A stretch of 64,000 nucleotides of DNA. Source: Uranotaenia lowii. Its lineage: Eukaryota; Arthropoda; Insecta; Diptera; Culicidae. The position numbers were made by a program, and so were the translations under genes. Under the pieces are notes generated by a model. The model made no database searches. It worked only from the letters and a program-made list of their open reading frames with translations, and was not told the DNA's origin. The stretch is from the NCBI RefSeq assembly GCF_029784155.1, contig NC_073692.1, positions 428,649,324 to 428,713,323 of the forward strand, read 5' to 3'. The stretch's first letter is position 1. The number at the start of each line of letters is the position of its first letter. Shown here one piece after another: positions 11,640 through 23,927 of this stretch.

Positions 11640-13490
11640 CTTAGCAAAATTTTTGTTAGCGTGCAGTGGATTAACAGGAAAAATCCTGGAAAAATACTGG
11701 AAATTCAATTCAATTCAATTCCAAGCGCAAAGCTAATTTGGTTCCGAAAAACATTTGTATCAACAACAAAAGTGCTAGTACTTTCGTTGAGGCTTCTGAA
11801 TTATTTGCCGAATATTTTCGCAGCATTTACAATGCAAACGATTTGGTTGCAGAATTAGAACTGCAAGTCACGGCAGATGTTATGCCAGAATTGAGCGTAT
11901 CGACAACTGATGTTCGAAAGAAAATTTCTCAGCTCGATGAATCCAAAGGAAGTGGACCTGATGGTATTCCAAATTCATTTCTTGAAATGTGCGTGGGCGC
12001 TATTGAAAGGCCTCTACAATTGCTCTTCTCAGCTTCCATTCGTAATGGTTTGTTTAGCAAACTATGGAAGATCTCACACATTTTGCCGATTCACAAGAAT
12101 GGTTCAAAACTGCCAGCTGAAAACTATCGAGGGGTAGCAATTCTTTCTGCTATACCAAAAATGTTCGAGAGCATAATTTACGAGTAGATGTACCCATGGC
12201 TAGAAAGAAAGATGGCAGATATTCAGCATGGATTTTAAAAAAAGCGATCTACTGGGACGAATTTAGCAGAATTTGTTTCCCAAACTTCTCAATGGATGAC
12301 GCAGGCTTCGCAAGTTGATGTCATATATATAGACATGTCCAAAGCTTTTGACGCTATCAATATTAAATCTCTTCTGTCAGTGCTGCGCAAAAATGGAATC
12401 ACCGGTGTTAGTCTACAATGGATACGTTCGAACCTGATGGAAAGAGTTCAGTTTGTAAAAGTTGGGAACGCGAGATCAAGCACATTCCTGGTCAACAGCG
12501 GCGTACCTCAAGGGAGTCACTTGGGACCCCTACTTTTTATAACTGTTATGAACGAGTTCCCCGAAGTGCTGCGTGACGTGTTTGTGCTAATCTACGCGGA
12601 TGATTTGAAAATGTTTCTTCCTGTTCGGTATCCCAAGGATTGTATGGTTCTACAGAATGCGCTTAACAAATTTTCTGAGTTTTGTAGCCACTTTGGTTTG
12701 AAAATCATTGTCTCAAAATGCAGCGTTTAAAGAAAAATGAGTAACATAGTGCACGATTATTGTCTTAAAAACAATTGTTCCGTAACAAGAAAATCCTCAG
12801 TGAAAGATCTAGGCTTAGAGTTGGATGCAAAACTTAGTTTTTCGAAACACATCGAACGAGTCGTTGCCAAAGCCAATTCCATGTACGGTATGGTTAGCGA
12901 GATTTGTCACGAGTTGGACAATCCTTAAACTATCGTCTCGATTTATGTTGGACTTATCCGAACCACTATCGAATATGCCAGTATTGTGTGGCAGCCATAC
13001 TACAATGTTCATAAGAATAGAATCGAAAGAGTTCAAAAACGATTTCTAAGGTACGCCTTGAGAAATCTTGGCTGGCAAGAAGATATGCCAGAATATCGAG
13101 CTTCGTGTATGCTGGTTGGCTTGGACTCACTAGAAAATCGCAGAAAATCAATCGACATGTTGTTTTTTTTTGGATTTGACCTGTGGAAAATATTTTTCAC
13201 CGTATTTGATGTCAATTTCTATTAACGAAGGACGTAGCATTATACGCAGCATACGACCGTTCCAGCTCCCTAACCGAATTCAAAACTACGCTTGTAATAA
13301 ACCAATTTACAGAATGATGGCGCTCTACAATGCACATGCTAACGTTATAAAACTGAATATGTCCAGAAAACAAATCAAAAATAGACTTAAGTTAGTTTTT
13401 TCAAAAATTTATTGTAAACACCATCAAAGATAAAAGGCTGAAGCCTAGGATCTATCAATAGTAAATAAATAAAAATAAATATAATATAAA
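11640..13490 (+). pseudogene. Jockey-like non-LTR retrotransposon, reverse transcriptase relic (copy 1)
   Basis: One frame from about 11738 to 13205 carries reverse transcriptase landmarks in order: KGSGPDGIPN and PIHKNGSKLPAENYRG (fingers and palm), MSKAFDAI, SGVPQGSHLGPLLF, then the catalytic YADD at 12593-12604, and a thumb-like region with NSMYGMV. In-frame stops occur at 12185, 12236, 12728 and 12926. The frame shifts near 13205, and matching sequence continues to about 13433. An A-rich tail (TAAATAAATAAAAATAAATA) follows at about 13460-13490, consistent with the 3' end. The 5' end is truncated near 11640, next to the (TA)n tract, and no endonuclease domain remains. It is the same family as the inverted copy at 25205-27543. 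It is not functional. Confidence 0.9.
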
Positions 13491-15659
13491 ACTTGAACGA
13501 ATTACCATCTATTTATTTTGCGACATCGATCACGGATCCGCCCGCACTCAATATCACTTCTCTCAGTAGGGAACAGCACTGAGCGTATAGACAGAATTTT
13601 CTATAAGTTACATGAATGTGGTGTTACCAAAAATTATTTTTTGAGACAATTATTATAAAAATTACAAAAAAAAAAAAGATTACAAACTCTGAATTTGCCT
13701 TGGAGCCTTGGATTTTTTGAAATCACATCAATTAATGCATTGGAGCAATTATAACAGTTAAGCATTCGAGCAGTTAAAGCTTTCACTGAAAGCTCCTATG
13801 TGGTAAACTAGAACTTCTTGAATTCTGATCATTGTTTTCAAAAAATTTTCAAATTTTGAAACAATCGATTAAACTCGTAATTCTAAGTGTTCATCAATTT
13901 CAACTAAATAGCCTACTAAATGCGATTGTACAATCCATTAGCGAAGCCCATATTTTAAATCAAAACTTACGTTAGGTTGGAATAGATCAATTAGCACAAC
14001 AAACGAAAAAAAATATGAAAATGACTTTTAAGCTGTTTACGATTGACTTGAGACTTTCCATGGTGAAAAACAATCAACTCATTCATAGCCTTCTTTGTTG
14101 CGTTTGAGATCAATCCGACTGATTTTTATTGATCGTCTGTTGAATTTAACTTGCATGTTGTTCGTAAAATTTAAAAAAAAAATTAACCCTATTATTCAAA
14201 TTAAGTCAACCTTACTTATTCCACTCACGTAATGTGGAAGGATGGTAAAGAACAATATAAATGATTTTTTATTGACAGAATTTAAAGATCATAATGATTT
14301 AATTTGAACTATTCCAAACTTCAATCAATCTTCCTTTGTATTTTCGATACACTACAATTTGTTAATTTAGAAAAATGCATTTCGATTGATTTGAGCTGTT
14401 TGTAATTGTTTGTGTTTTGAAACTTCTTCAAATGTGAGTTGCAGTTGTGAAATCACATGCTTATGAACTCTTTCATGCCCGTTCAGACAACAACAGGGGA
14501 AACCTTCGCTTTGAGGGTGACCCAGTTAATGGATTAGAGTTTGTTCTATTTTAAGCTCCATTCCAGCCCTTACAACAAAACCAATCATTCATCCCTTTGA
14601 TAAGTACAAACTGGTTTCCTCGCTGTGTTTTACGGAAAGGCCCCCTCATCAATTAAATTGATTCATAACTATTGACTTTAACCTGCCGAGAGATGGGATT
14701 CCGACCAAATTTCGATAAAATTATTTAAAATTTTGAACTAGTGATACAATTTAGCACGGACGCCATGACATTCTGAATGATTTCGAGAGGCAATAATGAA
14801 ATGTCATACGTCATTTTACGTCATGAGCGAATTCCCATTCAGGCCTACTAGATTCAATCTGTCGGTTCCTATTGAATGGAGTTGGATGTGCGTGCTTTCG
14901 ATCAGGGAAGCCATAACTATGTTGTGTAATTCTCCCACTTGGATAGATGGATGGCATGGATGGACATTGGACAGGAAACATCCGGAGGAGCGACCACAGA
15001 TACAGTTCGGTCATCGCTATCGTCGTCGTTGTCCTCGTCCATTGGAATGGTCAAGAGTCATCGATGTCGATGGGAGGACCGCCTAGAAAGCACACCGGTG
15101 TCACTCGAATAAAGCCATCACCTTTCATCGAGTGGCCATGCATGTGTAGGACATCATCGAACAACTACACCACCACCAATTGGTCCGAGACGGTGTGTCT
15201 TGTATGGTGGAAGTCAAGCCGCTCTATTGTGCAACATGGGCGATAAATGTCCGGGACCGATCGGAATCCCTTGTTTTGAAACAACGACGAACCAAATAGT
15301 AGAAAAAAAAAAACACGAAACAGACTGATGAGAACCGATCGATTTAGTTTTAGAAGGAACAGTGACAAGTGGATGGAAAACGTTACGATGGAACATGTAT
15401 GTATATACGATAAACATCAGTAGGCCGTTGCCGGACGATTAGCATCCCCAAAGCATGCTATGGTTCGGTGATGGTTATGACGTCGCTTAGGATCGAAGCC
15501 TACATTCTGCTGAAATGTCTTCCACACACTCAAGGGAATCGAAAATCGATTTGAAAACCTTCAAAATCATTAAAAGAGAAGGGTTGATTTTTGCTCAACT
15601 TTTGTCATTTTTAAAAGTTTACGGATGTTGAAAAATATGTCTCAATTTTAGTCTGAAAC
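13491..15659. other. Non-coding DNA, nothing recognised
   Basis: AT-rich sequence is followed by a more balanced patch at 14790-15260 with overlapping open frames on both strands. The frame at 14796-15086 contains no domain I recognise, and the CGTCGTCGTTGTCCTCGTCC-type triplets there look like simple sequence. No kinase exon is seen. Confidence 0.5.
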
Positions 15660-15944
15660 TTGCATCCGCATCTGAAATCTAAATCTGAAATCTGAATCTG
15701 AAATCTGAAATCTGAATATGAACTCTGAATCTGAAATCTGAATCTGGATCTGAAATCTGAATCTGAAATCTGAATCTGGATCTGAAATCTGAATCTGAAA
15801 TCTGAAATCTGAATCTGAAATCTGAATCTGAAACCTGAATCTGAAATCTGAATCTGAAATCTGAATCTGAAATCTGAATCTGAAATCTGAATCTGAAATC
15901 TGAATCTGAAATCTGAATCTGAAATCTGAATCTGAATTCTGCCA
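15660..15944. repeat. ATCTGA-based simple repeat
   Basis: The tract alternates ATCTGA and AATCTGA units (consensus TCTGAAATCTGAA) for about 285 bp, with a few ATCTGGATC variants at 15745-15785. The minus-strand frames give Phe-Arg-Phe-Gln-Ile-type repeats and are artefacts of the repeat. Confidence 0.95.
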
Positions 15945-18900
15945 TCTTCTTGTTTGTTAAAAATAGAAAAAAATGCCTTGTTAATTTGCACTGATGTTTT
16001 TAAAGAGATTTTTCATTATCAACAAACGGTCAGCTCATTTAATTGACCTACATTGGATGGGCAAAATAATTTTCCGATACTTCCAGTAGCAGCTAGGAAA
16101 AGAAAGAATCTCTTTTTCCGGACCACGCTCGATGGGAATTCTCATTTTCCATTTCCACCTACAGGAGGAAGATAAAAGAGGTGCAAAATTGCCTACCATC
16201 ATAGACATGAGCAGCCAGGCACCCCCGACATCGAGGAAGGTCCGAATGTACACTGAGAGACGAAAATATATTCCAATTGATCAGAACCCAATTTATTCAG
16301 ATTTTTTGATTGGATATGATTGTTTATCAAATTCTAACACAAATAAGAGACGATCGTAATTTTTCAGTTTTAATTAATGAGAAAACTTTGAACGAAGTGG
16401 TTTGACTTTTTTTTCTAACCACAATATGAGTTGTTTTTTATCAGCATGTAGCATAAAACATTTGAACCAATTAGAATAACAACATCAAAGTAGCTCGCGT
16501 GTTTTGAATCAAGATAGCACGAAGGCATGCTTTGATATTTCTTTTAATTTTTGTGTTCATTTATACCGCATTGAATAAGTTTTGCAATTGGTTTGTTTAA
16601 ATTTTTTCTATCAATTTTTTTATTGTTACCGCTTTTTCAAGTTGTGGCTGCTAAACTAAAAAAAACAGTCCTTTATGAAACAAAATTTCACTGCCCTGTG
16701 TAGTGTCCGTGTGGTGAAAGTGATGGAAAATGTTGGAGGCTTTTTGCCGAACAAGCCCAGCCAGCCCACAGGCCAGCTCCCAGAACGATGGTGGCCACTT
16801 TCATTAAAATTGATGACAGCTCTCTTGATACAGAGCGCTGCCTGGTTGGGTATATGTGAGCGAGCACTTCATTTTGGCTAATCATGGTCCATTCATATTT
16901 TTTTGTTCGTTCTCTATTCTGAAATTAGAACCATCTAGCTGGAAGCTGCGAAACAGTCAGCCGGAATGGACCAAGGTCAGGATCGATTTTTGTTTTCATT
17001 AATGACAGATAAAATTAATAAAATGAAGGACGTTCAAAACAATGTTCAAAGATTAATCGATTTTAAAATTAGTGCGACATGGATTGGCCCAACTCGTCAG
17101 AAGCAATTCATAACACGCAGGAAAAGCTCGGATTAAATTAGCTAATTTCATTCAGAATTCAAATCAACTCGCACCGACGACCGAGGATGAGAAGCAACGT
17201 CTTTATTATTCTTCCTAATATTTCAGCGTTTAAACTTTCTCCTGGTATCTTTAATTGGTAAACTTTACCGTTCGCGGTGGCCATTTCAGTTTTGAGAGGA
17301 AAACCCGAACAGTACGTCTGGGGGAAATAATTTAGTGGAAGATTAAGTTTCCATCTTCTGCTTCTCCTTGATGTGCTTATCGTGCTCGACTTGAGATCTG
17401 GAAGAAGGCTGCTGAACCGCGAACCGGGAGTTAAAATAAATATTCAAATTAAAGACTTCATCAGCCACAAATCGATTTCGATGAGTTTAACTCCACTGCA
17501 CTGGACTTAGACTAGCGTTTTTCGTAGTTCGATCATTCTTGAGTCTGTTACATTGATTGACTTTTTTTTATCTTCTCTACAACTTGCTGTAAACTTGAAA
17601 AAAAAAAAAGAACTTCACCAACAATTTTTTTCCTCAATTTGAAACGGAAACGTAGTAGTCGTTGAATTGATAAAATAATACTTTAGTTTTGTAGTGTTTC
17701 AAATGAATTTCCACAGGTTGCTGTGATGTAAAACGAAAAACGTGACACGTGTCACAGATTAATTTGGGGGTTCACCCGACAAGGATAAATTCTCAAATTT
17801 ATCGTTTCCCCAACGTGCGATTTCTTGAGGCTGTTATCATTTTTGTTGCTGTTTTATCATCGTAATTTGAATGAGGCACAACATTAGAATTTTATATAAG
17901 GGGGGCAACATTCTAGTAGATCGTGATTATTATCGGCAGCAGCCATCCGAAATCATCGCTTGCTTTGATAGCTTACATTTTGCCATTTTGTAAGCATTCC
18001 AAAGCCTACTACCCACCGACCCAATCTTAGATTCTCATAGTTCTCAAGAAAGCGTCATGCAATATTTATGAACGACCAAATTTAAGGCGACAACTTCATT
18101 TCCGAAAGGGGTCAAACCGAGTTATGTATTTTGGCATTGAGCGAGGAGCGTGGATGGATGACACGACACATCTCTTTTCCACCTTAACCATTCCCGAGGA
18201 ACCTATATGAATATTTAATCAAATAATTTTCCACTACGTTAGCCATTTTCTTCTCGGCTGGCGCCGTCGTTTTCGCCATTCGTTGGAGTTGACTTGGAAT
18301 AAGTTTTGCTATGATGGGTAGAATAATTCATTTCAGCGAGGAGGCAAAGGTTAAGAGATTCGATTTGGTTTATATTAAGAATAACTATTTGAATATATGT
18401 TGTGAGCCTACTTGGTTGAAAAATTCTACTGTATCAAATCGAAAGATTCATAAAATATCAGTTCAATCGGACAAAATAACCTAAGTAGAAAAATCGGAAA
18501 TCGGAAAAATCGAAATTTTAATTTGGGGTGCCAAGTTACTTAGAAATGAATAAAACGACGACATCTGGTGTTATCCCCCAAAAAAAAAGTTTGGACAAAA
18601 ATCGACTTTCGCAAAACCGACTAAATCCCAGAAAGTTAATTTTAGTTTTCGAGATAACACCAGATCTCGACGTTCTATGCATTTTTAAGGCATTAAAACT
18701 GAAATTTCGATTTTCCTGATTTTCTGTGGCCCATCCTTTGGTGATTTTTGAGGGTAAAAAACCGAAATGTTAAGCGCTTTGGGGCACCCCTTAATCAAGT
18801 TCGATTGAGCTGAAATTTTGCACAGGCCAGTTTTTAGGGCGAATCTATAAACTATGCCGCTGATTTTTGAAATTCGACATGACTAATTTGGCAGGCAGCC

Positions 18901-18989
18901 ACCCTAAATTACATATTCATTGCATAGTCCTGATTTCTTATAGAAAACCAAAAGCAAATCCGAATCAGTTTCAGAACAATAATTATCAA
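15945..18989. other. Non-coding DNA with one imperfect inverted repeat
   Basis: No exon or RNA gene is recognised. At 18519-18800 there is an imperfect hairpin. CATCTGGTGTTATC (18559-18572) pairs with GATAACACCAGAT (18653-18665), and the outer AATTTGGGGTGCC near 18520 roughly opposes GGGGCACCCCTTAAT near 18781. It may be a small decayed foldback element. The rest is AT-rich with no structure I can name. Confidence 0.45.
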
Positions 18990-19720
18990 GTTGTGTATTG
19001 AGACCAGAATTAGGATAAGATTCAAAATCAGGATCTGGATCAGGTTCCAATTCAGATTCAGAACCGGTAAAATGTTCAGGAACTGAACCGTGAACGAAAA
19101 AAGAATCAAATTTAGAGTCAATATTAGATTCGTGATCAAGATAATGATCAAGAAGTTTAGGTTCAAAATCTATTTCAAAATCGGTATTTAATCAAAGATC
19201 GCGATCATGAAGGAAATCAATATCAGTTTGAGCTTCAGAATCAGGATCCAGATCAGGACCATAAAGTTTAGATGTAAGATCAGGATCTGTGTAGGATCGG
19301 TACTGAAACCTGGAGCATCTTTCAAATGCGGATCAGGATAAGGTTCTGGATAAGGATCAGAATAAAGGTCAAATAAGAATCATAATAAGGATCAGATTAG
19401 GAATCATTATAAGGATAAGAATAAGGATCAGAATAAGGATAACAATAAGGTTAAGGATCAGGATTAAGATCAGAATTAGGATCAGGATAAGGATCAGGAT
19501 TAGGATCAGGATTAAGATCAGGATTAGGATCGGGATTAGGATCAGGATTAGGATCAGGATTAGGATCAGGAATAGGATCAGGATTATGATCAGGACTAAG
19601 ATCAGGATGAGGATCAGGATAAGGATTAGGATAAGGATTAGGATAAGGATCAGCATTAGGATCAGGATAAATTCTAGAAAAATAATCAGGATCAGGATAA
19701 GGAAGAAGACTTTTTGGGTG
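18990..19720. repeat. Hexamer-based simple repeat, ATTAGG/ATCAGG
   Basis: From about 18990 the sequence is enriched in GGATCAGG- and AGAATCAG-type words. From about 19380 to 19700 it becomes a clear array of 6-bp words (AGGATC, AGGATT, AGGATA) forming a 12-bp consensus ATTAGGATCAGG. The minus-strand Leu/Ile-rich frame is an artefact. Degeneracy increases toward both edges. Confidence 0.92.
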
Positions 19721-19810
19721 ATCCCAGAAAAACTATGAAAGGGTTAAAATCTAGCCTTTGACTTTGTTTTGTTTATAGTCCGCTAATTTGTAAAAACAAT
19801 CAATTTGCCA

Positions 19811-19922
19811 GAATGACAACAATGACAAAAATGACAAAAATGACAAAAATGACGAAAATGACAAAAATGACAAAAATGACAAAAATGACAAAAATGACAA
19901 AAATGACAAAAATGACAAAAAT
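19811..19922. repeat. 9-bp tandem array, unit ATGACAAAA, truncated by an assembly gap
   Basis: Twelve copies of ATGACAAAA begin at about 19811 after a first degenerate unit (ATGACAACA) and run straight into the N block. The sequence after the gap (20423 on) is not repetitive, so the far edge of the array is hidden. Confidence 0.97.
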
Positions 19923-20422
19923 NNNNNNNNNNNNNNNNNNNNNNNNNNNNNNNNNNNNNNNNNNNNNNNNNNNNNNNNNNNNNNNNNNNNNNNNNNNNNN
20001 NNNNNNNNNNNNNNNNNNNNNNNNNNNNNNNNNNNNNNNNNNNNNNNNNNNNNNNNNNNNNNNNNNNNNNNNNNNNNNNNNNNNNNNNNNNNNNNNNNNN
20101 NNNNNNNNNNNNNNNNNNNNNNNNNNNNNNNNNNNNNNNNNNNNNNNNNNNNNNNNNNNNNNNNNNNNNNNNNNNNNNNNNNNNNNNNNNNNNNNNNNNN
20201 NNNNNNNNNNNNNNNNNNNNNNNNNNNNNNNNNNNNNNNNNNNNNNNNNNNNNNNNNNNNNNNNNNNNNNNNNNNNNNNNNNNNNNNNNNNNNNNNNNNN
20301 NNNNNNNNNNNNNNNNNNNNNNNNNNNNNNNNNNNNNNNNNNNNNNNNNNNNNNNNNNNNNNNNNNNNNNNNNNNNNNNNNNNNNNNNNNNNNNNNNNNN
20401 NNNNNNNNNNNNNNNNNNNNNN
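19923..20422. other. Assembly gap, 500 N
   Basis: Exactly 500 ambiguous bases, a round number that suggests a placeholder rather than a measured size. It falls inside a 9-bp array, the expected cause of collapse. Confidence 0.99.
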
Positions 20423-22130
20423 TGCGATACTATAACCGATGTTAACCTTCAGTATTAAAATGGGTATTTTAATAACAATTTCTTGTAGAAGGGAAGGTTA
20501 AGGTTAGGTTAATAATTCAAAGCATAATACAAAAACATAGGAGAGAGTTAAAATTATACTTAGCTTTGATTACCCCCGCTGAAGGCAAAAAACAGAAACT
20601 TTTACAAATCCATTTCCGTTCCTTTTGGATTATCCAAAAAGATCGCAGCAATCAGGAAATTCTTCATTGTCAGTCGCAATTTGACCGAAAATAAATCTTC
20701 ATCTGTGTTCCATGGAGTAACCGGAACATCTACCGCTATCCATTCCTCTCCTCCACAGCACCTCGCGAACAACTCCTGCCTCGACGACACCAAGGCACAA
20801 TAAGCTGAAGATAAACTTCTCGCAGCTCGATTCCATTTATTGAGTTCCGATTTATACTCGATCAAAGAAAAAGTCGTAGTAAACCGAGGTTGTTTTCAAC
20901 CAAAAACACGTGGGTGAAAATTTAACTTTAACTTATGAAGACACAAAAAAAACTGTTTAATGCCACTATAAATTCACTTTTCCAAATTAACTTTTGTTAG
21001 ATTTCCAAATCACCATCTTGGAAATGAAATTTTGTTCTTCCTCGATTTCAAATTCAAAGGCGCTTGCCTGTTTTGAGCAACGACTCTGTTATGGATCACC
21101 AGCCAGTGTACACTTCAATCCTAATTTTATTTGATTTCCAAAGGCTTGTTACTAGAATCACAATTACACACTTTTCCCGGCGGTTTCCAATGGGGACAAT
21201 TAATGCTCGCCGGGGATACGATCGAGAAGATCGCAAAACGATGTAATTTATGAATGAAACACTTCAATTTCACTTGTACAATCTAAATTTCCGGAAAAAA
21301 AAATCACGAGTCTAAAAAAACGCGTGCGCTTGACACGAGCCAACGCCTACTCCCCCTGAAGCTTATGAGCAGTGTTCGATACAAAATTTGATCAATGGTC
21401 TACGATCGACTGGAAACCAATTATTTTATTGATTCACTGAAAAGAAGACCATTTTACTGTAGATATTACTGTAGACATTACTATAGACATTACTATAGAC
21501 ACAACAGTGAAAAAAAATTGGATTTGCTCCTAAATCGTGCTAACACAAAAGGAGAAACCCTATATAAACAGTATGACAAAAAAATGATTTGATGCAAATA
21601 CATACCAAAACATTCTAAGTTACTCCAGCATGTCCAATGACCCTTATCGTGTAATCAACACAATCTTCAACGTGTCGTTAACTTAACGTCAAAAGAAGGT
21701 ACGATCTACTTATAAATAACATTTGACATTTATGGTGTCCGAAAGGAAAGGTACAATTCCGTTCCTAATCTTGTGTTTTGTGTACGTGGGTCCGACAGTG
21801 AACACCTAATCCTGAAGATGCTTCCAATTCCTAATCTGGTATCAACCTCATCCGGACCAGCAGCCAGCCAGACAAAAGCCCATTCAGAGTAAAATGTTTG
21901 ATAATTTTATCTCCCAATTAAATGGTCCTATCCTTACCATTCTTCACTCTCGTTGTTTGCTCTCTGTGTTTGTGTGGGTGAGTGAGAAAACAGTGAGAAA
22001 CAAAACAGAGTCAAAAAAAACCAAGATTTCCACACAGCCTCCTTCGGTTGTTTATGGGTTTCAATTTTCCATTCAAACAGCCAACTATGTGCTTGAACAG
22101 ACAACTCAGAATGGAAGCAAAAACCAAGTA
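20423..22130. other. Non-coding or unrecognised DNA, with one protein-like frame
   Basis: The minus-strand frame at 20865-20602 (87 codons) has mixed composition and no low-complexity character, with the end FLDNPKGTEMDL, but I recognise no family. It could be a decayed mobile-element or gene fragment. The remaining frames overlap on both strands. No exon of the kinase is identified. Confidence 0.35.
21454..21501. repeat. 12-bp tandem repeat, four copies
   Basis: The unit TTACTRTAGACA occurs four times, the first two with ACTGTAG and the last two with ACTATAG. The first copy ends in TAGATA. Confidence 0.9.
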
Positions 22131-23045
22131 GGGGAGGAGCGGGCTATATGCGCCTATTAAGCAGAACACTGATTTAATCAAATATCACGTCGAATATGTG
22201 TACAAAAACTATATACACGTGTGCAGGCATCTGTTTTCTATACAATGAAGTAATTTTTATGTTCAAATTTTCTTCTGTTTCCAAGAAAACGATTTTATTG
22301 TAAGTGTTGTCTAAAATGCCGAACCTCAAATTGTGCGGGCTAAATGCGCCTATTTATGTTTTGAACAAAAATTCTGTTTTTTGGGCAATATTTCCGTATA
22401 ACTTCATTGAAACTGCTAGAAAGTAATAATTTCAGTACGACAAAGCTGAAGTTTTATAAAAATCTATGTATATTTTAATTTTGTGGAATAAAACAAAAGT
22501 TAGGGTTGCCATACTATGGAGGCAGTTCATCCATGAGAAAAACTTTATCAAATTTGTCTTTAGATCTTCAATTCTCTCTTAAGATGTTATTCAGAGCTTA
22601 GATTTGAAGGTTCAGTGATAAAAATCATTTATTTATTCTATTTAACCTGTTATTTTAGGATGGAGGCATTTTACAAACATGATGGGGGCATACAAAAACA
22701 CTCTATTATTCCACTAAATAATCATTATTAAACGTCCACAAAAGCTGAAATATGTTTAATTTCTTAAGTTCATTTGAGTAAGAAACAAAAACCATCCTAG
22801 TTTATGTTTTAAACTTCTTTACGTGTAATTTTTAAAAGTCGAAATATTACATCAAAATGTATCGAAACCTTGTATGATTTTTTAAATTTTTTTGAGTTTA
22901 TAAATTCATAAAATTCTTTCTTGCCTTATGTTCTAAGCGTATCACCCTCAAAATGCATTGGTCAGATAAGCTGTCTAGTAAGCCATTTCGCCAAACAGCC
23001 GTAGGGTCATTTTACCCGATAGGCCCATTTAGGAAACCTTTCCCC
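22131..23045. mobile_element. Putative TA-flanked element with GGGGA ends
   Basis: The left end GGGGAGGAGCGGGCTATATG is followed by CGCCTAT. The right end, read in reverse complement, gives GGGGAAAGGTTTCCTAAATG and then GGCCTAT. The two share the outer GGGGA and an inner CTA-ATG-GCCTAT block. TA lies outside both ends (22129-22130 and 23046-23047). A second GCGGGCTAAATGCGCC copy occurs inside at 22338. There is no coding capacity. The inverted repeats are imperfect, so this call is moderate. Confidence 0.5.
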
Positions 23046-23047
23046 TA

Positions 23048-23927
23048 AGCTATAAGAAGGTTGGAGTACAGCCTAAACGGAAAACCGACCCAAGTTTTGT
23101 GGTTTTGCAAGTTGGCTAAATTACCTTACTGTGTGTAAAGTGTTGGAGGTGTGGCTGGAGGAGGAGGGGGAAAACTCCCGTGTTAAGATGTCCGCCGGCT
23201 TATCGCTTTTCCCGGGCGACCTTCCATTTGTGTCATACTACCTACTAATATACAGCCAGCAAGCCAGCAAACAAAAAGCAGCTCATTATTGTTACGAGAT
23301 TGTTTGTCTAATGTAGATGAAATGGATGGAAAATTATACGAGAAAGTGAAGAACGTTCTTCGGTGTGTTAGGTTAGAATCGGAAATCTTGCGCCGGAAGT
23401 AAGGCAAAGCGTGAGAAGGTGGCAGATTTATGGAGTGCTGCCATCGATAAGCAAAGGGAGTAATTTAGAATTTGAGCTATCTCAGAAATAATTACTTTGG
23501 GTTCTGCTTTCGTTGGGATCTGGTTTAATTCAAACTGGGATTTGAGTGACAAATGAGAGAACTGTGGTCATTAAGGATGGAATAAATGGTTTCAGAACAA
23601 GCTCTAAACCTTCCATGAAAATTAAACAAATTTTGTTAGTAGAACTAATACAAATGAACTTATAAGTCACATTGGCTGTTTTTTCAGCACAACCGCAAAA
23701 ATATTAGCAGAATAGTTTTACCAACCGAAAGAACAATTAAGGTAAAAATTTAGATTTATTTAAAAAAAAAATTGTTTATTCCGAAAATTCTCGTGATTTT
23801 TGGGTCATTTTTGTGCAATTTTTGTGACTTTTTCTTTAGTAATTTTCGTGTCATTCTCGAAAATAAAATTTTAAAAATTTTGTCTGATTATTATAAAGTT
23901 TTTTATTTCATAATCTTTGTTCAGTTG
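23048..23927. other. Non-coding DNA, ending in a degenerate 9-bp-like patch
   Basis: Nothing recognisable at 23048-23770. At 23772-23870 there is a T-rich patch with spaced TTTTTGTG, GTCATTTTTG and GTGTCATT words. It resembles decayed units of the TTTTTGTCA array at 27886 and may be an outlying remnant. Confidence 0.4.

Noticed and set aside
14796..15246. Overlapping open frames of about 100 codons as a host gene
   Set aside because: Both strands are open, no domain is recognisable and there are no splice signals consistent with the kinase gene.
15611..15991. Phe-Arg-Phe-Gln-Ile repeat frame
   Set aside because: Product of the ATCTGA tract; low complexity.
19369..19656. Leu/Ile-rich minus-strand frame resembling a membrane protein
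   Set aside because: It is the complement of a hexamer simple repeat, not a transmembrane protein.
19400..19670. Telomere-like TTAGG sequence
   Set aside because: The true unit is a 6/12-bp ATTAGG/ATCAGG mix in an internal position, not a 5-bp TTAGG array.
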